From: an uncultured Paraburkholderia sp.
GTDB lineage: Bacteria; Pseudomonadota; Gammaproteobacteria; Burkholderiales; Burkholderiaceae
Length of the DNA stretch: 8,052 nt
Direction: 5' to 3'
Assembly: GCA_937917025.1 (NCBI GenBank)
Contig: CALFSF010000028.1
Span: forward strand, 1-8,052
Every line of letters begins with the position of its first letter. Positions within the stretch are counted from its first letter, which is position 1. This document shows positions 6,522 to 8,052 of this stretch, piece after piece. A program made the position numbers and the translations under genes. Below the pieces are notes generated by a model that was given only the letters and a program-made list of their open reading frames with translations, searched no databases and was not told the origin of the DNA.

Positions 6522-6791
6522 ATGGGGGCACCCCTGACGCTCTACGGGCGCACGTGGTGCCATCTGTGCGACGACATGCATGCCGCGCTCGCGCCTTTGC
6601 TGGCCGAGTTCGGCGCGCATGTCGACGTGATCGACATCGATGCCGACCCGACGCTCGAAGCGCGCTACAACGAGCGCGTCCCGGTTCTGGTCTGCGATGG
6701 CGTCGAACTGTGTCACTATCACTTCGACGAAGCGCGCGTTCGTGCCGCCCTCATGGCACGCGTCACGCCCGACCGTTGCGCGCAGCAGTGA
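6522..6791 (+). CDS. Glutaredoxin-like thioredoxin-fold protein (CxxC, DUF836-like)
   Basis: This is a small 89-residue cytoplasmic protein with one thioredoxin-fold domain. The first strand LTLYGRTWCHLCDDM carries a CHLC active-site pair (Cys13, Cys16). The second strand is VDVIDIDAD. VPVL at about residues 54-57 supplies the cis-proline loop expected opposite the active site. This fits the glutaredoxin-like DUF836 family, likely a thiol-disulfide oxidoreductase of unknown substrate. I use the ATG at 6522, 2 nt after the mucD stop. A GTG at 6516 overlapping that stop would add two residues. No strong ribosome site is seen, so coupling to mucD is likely. A third cysteine pair element (VCDG...LCHYH) lies near the C-terminus, with Cys at about 59 and 65. 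Confidence 0.85.
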   Translation: MGAPLTLYGRTWCHLCDDMHAALAPLLAEFGAHVDVIDIDADPTLEARYNERVPVLVCDGVELCHYHFDEARVRAALMARVTPDRCAQQ

Positions 6792-6792
6792 A

Positions 6793-6810
6793 CGGGACCC
6801 GGAAGTCCCG
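6793..6810 (+). repeat. Small perfect hairpin after the CxxC gene
   Basis: CGGGAC (6793-6798) and GTCCCG (6805-6810) pair fully around a 6-nt loop, starting 2 nt after the stop codon. No T tract follows, so intrinsic termination is doubtful. It may simply cap the 3' end of the upstream mRNA or be chance in GC-rich DNA. Confidence 0.4.
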
Positions 6811-6882
6811 CACGCGCATGCACATGCCCTGGCCAATTGGCTGGCCGTCCCGCAAAAAGCGCCGGGCGAAGGCCTTTTCGGC

Positions 6883-6888
6883 TAAAAT
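6883..6888 (+). promoter_or_regulatory. Possible -10 element of a lepA promoter
   Basis: TAAAAT, within GGCTAAAATAG, resembles a sigma-70 -10 and is in the only AT-rich part of the 173-nt gap before lepA. No recognisable -35 hexamer lies 16-18 nt upstream. Transcription would start near 6895, giving a leader of about 70 nt that contains the hairpin at 6912-6947. Confidence 0.4.
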
Positions 6889-6911
6889 AGTCCGGTTTTT
6901 CACCTACTTAC

Positions 6912-6947
6912 AAGGCGTGCTCAGCAATCGTCCGAGCGCGCCTTTTT
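6912..6947 (+). terminator. Terminator-like hairpin in the lepA leader
   Basis: The arms 6912-6922 and 6934-6944 form an 11-bp stem with one G-T wobble (6918/6938) and an 11-nt loop (6923-6933). The run TTTTT (6943-6947) closes the 3' arm and follows it, as in intrinsic terminators. It ends only 17 nt before the lepA ATG. It either ends the upstream rpoE-mucD-CxxC transcript or, if the promoter at 6883 is real, acts as an attenuator on lepA. Confidence 0.72.
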
Positions 6948-6964
6948 CGCTTGATCGGTACTGA

Positions 6965-8052
6965 ATGGATCATATTCGTAACTTCTCGATCATTGCGCAC
7001 ATCGACCATGGCAAGTCGACGCTCGCCGATCGCATCATCCAGTTGTGTGGCGGTCTGTCCGACCGCGAAATGGAATCGCAGGTGCTCGACTCGATGGATC
7101 TCGAGCGCGAGCGCGGCATCACCATCAAGGCGCAGACGGCGGCGCTCTCCTATCGCGCGCGCGATGGCAAGGTGTACAACCTGAACATGATCGACACGCC
7201 GGGGCACGTCGACTTCTCGTACGAAGTCAGCCGCTCGCTGTCGGCGTGTGAAGGCGCGCTGCTCGTCGTCGACGCCAGCCAGGGCGTCGAGGCGCAAACG
7301 GTCGCGAACTGCTATACGGCAATCGAGCTCGGCGTCGAGGTCGTGCCTGTGCTGAACAAGATCGATCTGCCGGCGGCGAACCCTGAAGGCGCGATCGAGG
7401 AAATCGAAGACGTAATCGGCATTGACGCCACCGACGCCACGCATTGCAGCGCGAAGACCGGTCTCGGCGTCGAGGACGTGCTCGAAGCGCTGATCGCGAA
7501 AGTGCCGCCGCCGAAGGGCGACACTGAAGCGCCGCTGCAGGCGCTGATTATCGATTCGTGGTTCGACAACTACGTCGGCGTGGTGATGCTGGTGCGCATC
7601 GTGAACGGCACGTTGCGCCCGAAGGACCGCATTCGCATGATGGCGACCGGCGCGCAGTATCCGGTCGAGCACATCGGCGTGTTCACGCCGAAGTCGAAGA
7701 ACCTCGAATCGCTGTCGGCGGGGCAGGTGGGCTTCATCATCGCGGGCATCAAGGAATTGCCGGCCGCGAAGGTGGGCGACACCGTCACGCTCGTGAACCG
7801 TCCCGCGCCTGAACCGCTGCCGGGCTTCAAGGAAGTGAAGCCGCAGGTGTTTGCCGGCCTCTATCCGGTCGAGGCGAACCAGTACGACGCCCTGCGCGAA
7901 TCGCTCGAAAAGCTGAAGCTGAACGACGCTTCGCTGCAGTACGAGCCGGAGGTGTCGCAGGCACTGGGCTTCGGCTTCCGTTGCGGTTTCCTTGGCCTGC
8001 TGCACATGGAGATCGTCCAGGAACGGCTCGAGCGCGAGTTCGACATGGACCT
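6965..8052 (+). CDS. lepA: Translation elongation factor 4 LepA (5' part; runs off window)
   Basis: These are the first 362 codons of LepA (EF4), a ribosome-binding GTPase homologous to EF-G that acts in translation or ribosome assembly. The E. coli protein has 599 residues, so about 235 are missing at the right edge. All G motifs are present: G1 AHIDHGKST (11-19), G2 RGIT (50-53), G3 DTPGH (77-81), G4 NKID (131-134) and G5 SAK (162-164). Domain II follows at about 185-290. The EF-G-like domain III begins about 295 (VFAGLYPVEANQYDAL, then GFGFRCGFLGLLHMEIVQERL). The ATG at 6965 gives the standard MDHIRNFSIIAHIDHG start. The ribosome site is weak. In E. coli lepA also follows the rpoE-rse genes and precedes lepB, rnc and era, which I would expect next here. 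Confidence 0.97.
   Translation, partial: MDHIRNFSIIAHIDHGKSTLADRIIQLCGGLSDREMESQVLDSMDLERERGITIKAQTAALSYRARDGKVYNLNMIDTPGHVDFSYEVSRSLSACEGALLVVDASQGVEAQTVANCYTAIELGVEVVPVLNKIDLPAANPEGAIEEIEDVIGIDATDATHCSAKTGLGVEDVLEALIAKVPPPKGDTEAPLQALIIDSWFDNYVGVVMLVRIVNGTLRPKDRIRMMATGAQYPVEHIGVFTPKSKNLESLSAGQVGFIIAGIKELPAAKVGDTVTLVNRPAPEPLPGFKEVKPQVFAGLYPVEANQYDALRESLEKLKLNDASLQYEPEVSQALGFGFRCGFLGLLHMEIVQERLEREFDMD

Noticed and set aside
4981..6531. Long minus-strand open frame opposite mucD (516 aa)
   Set aside because: It is Arg/Asp/His-rich and antisense to an intact HtrA protease gene with a full catalytic triad. It is a codon-bias shadow.
6832..6841. Palindrome GCCAATTGGC before lepA
   Set aside because: It is a perfect 10-bp dyad but has no loop, no repeat partner and no clear promoter alignment. 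It may be chance, and nothing else supports an operator.
6908..8005. Long minus-strand open frame opposite lepA (365 aa)
   Set aside because: It is antisense to a clearly conserved GTPase with all G motifs, its composition is shadow-like, and it has no recognisable domain.

Overview
The window is a stretch of core chromosome from a high-GC betaproteobacterium. It is most likely Burkholderiaceae (Burkholderia, Paraburkholderia or Caballeronia type), judged from the protein sequences, the codon use and the gene order. Every recognised gene is on the + strand: fabG (3' end) - acpP - fabF - small YgfX-like membrane protein - rpoE/algU - rseA/mucA - rseB/mucB - mucD (DegP/Do-type protease) - small CxxC thioredoxin-fold protein - lepA (5' part). 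No mobile element, tRNA, rRNA or CRISPR array was seen.

Bases 1-2059 are the end of a type II fatty-acid synthesis cluster. FabG reduces 3-ketoacyl-ACP, AcpP carries the growing chain, and FabF condenses it with malonyl-ACP. acpP has its own probable extended -10 promoter and a strong ribosome binding site. It is followed by a textbook terminator-like hairpin before fabF, which fits acpP being expressed far above its neighbours.

Bases 2056-6519 hold a membrane-protein gene and an envelope-stress module. RpoE is an ECF sigma factor. RseA is its inner-membrane anti-sigma factor, RseB is the periplasmic protector and sensor, and MucD is a periplasmic serine protease/chaperone. rseA-rseB-mucD are tightly spaced (3 and 19 nt gaps) and look co-transcribed with rpoE.

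Bases 6522-8052 hold a small CxxC protein and the first 362 codons of the translation GTPase LepA (EF4). The 173-nt gap between them has a -10-like element and a strong terminator-like hairpin ending 17 nt before the lepA start. This suggests either a terminator for the upstream operon or attenuation of lepA.

The genes themselves are ordinary and well known, and I see no new multi-gene system. The points worth a second look are in the non-coding or overlapping signals: two terminator-like hairpins placed inside apparent gene clusters (acpP/fabF and the lepA leader), a pair of perfect hairpins just after fabF, and an alternating GTAAC/GTTAC array directly upstream of rpoE.
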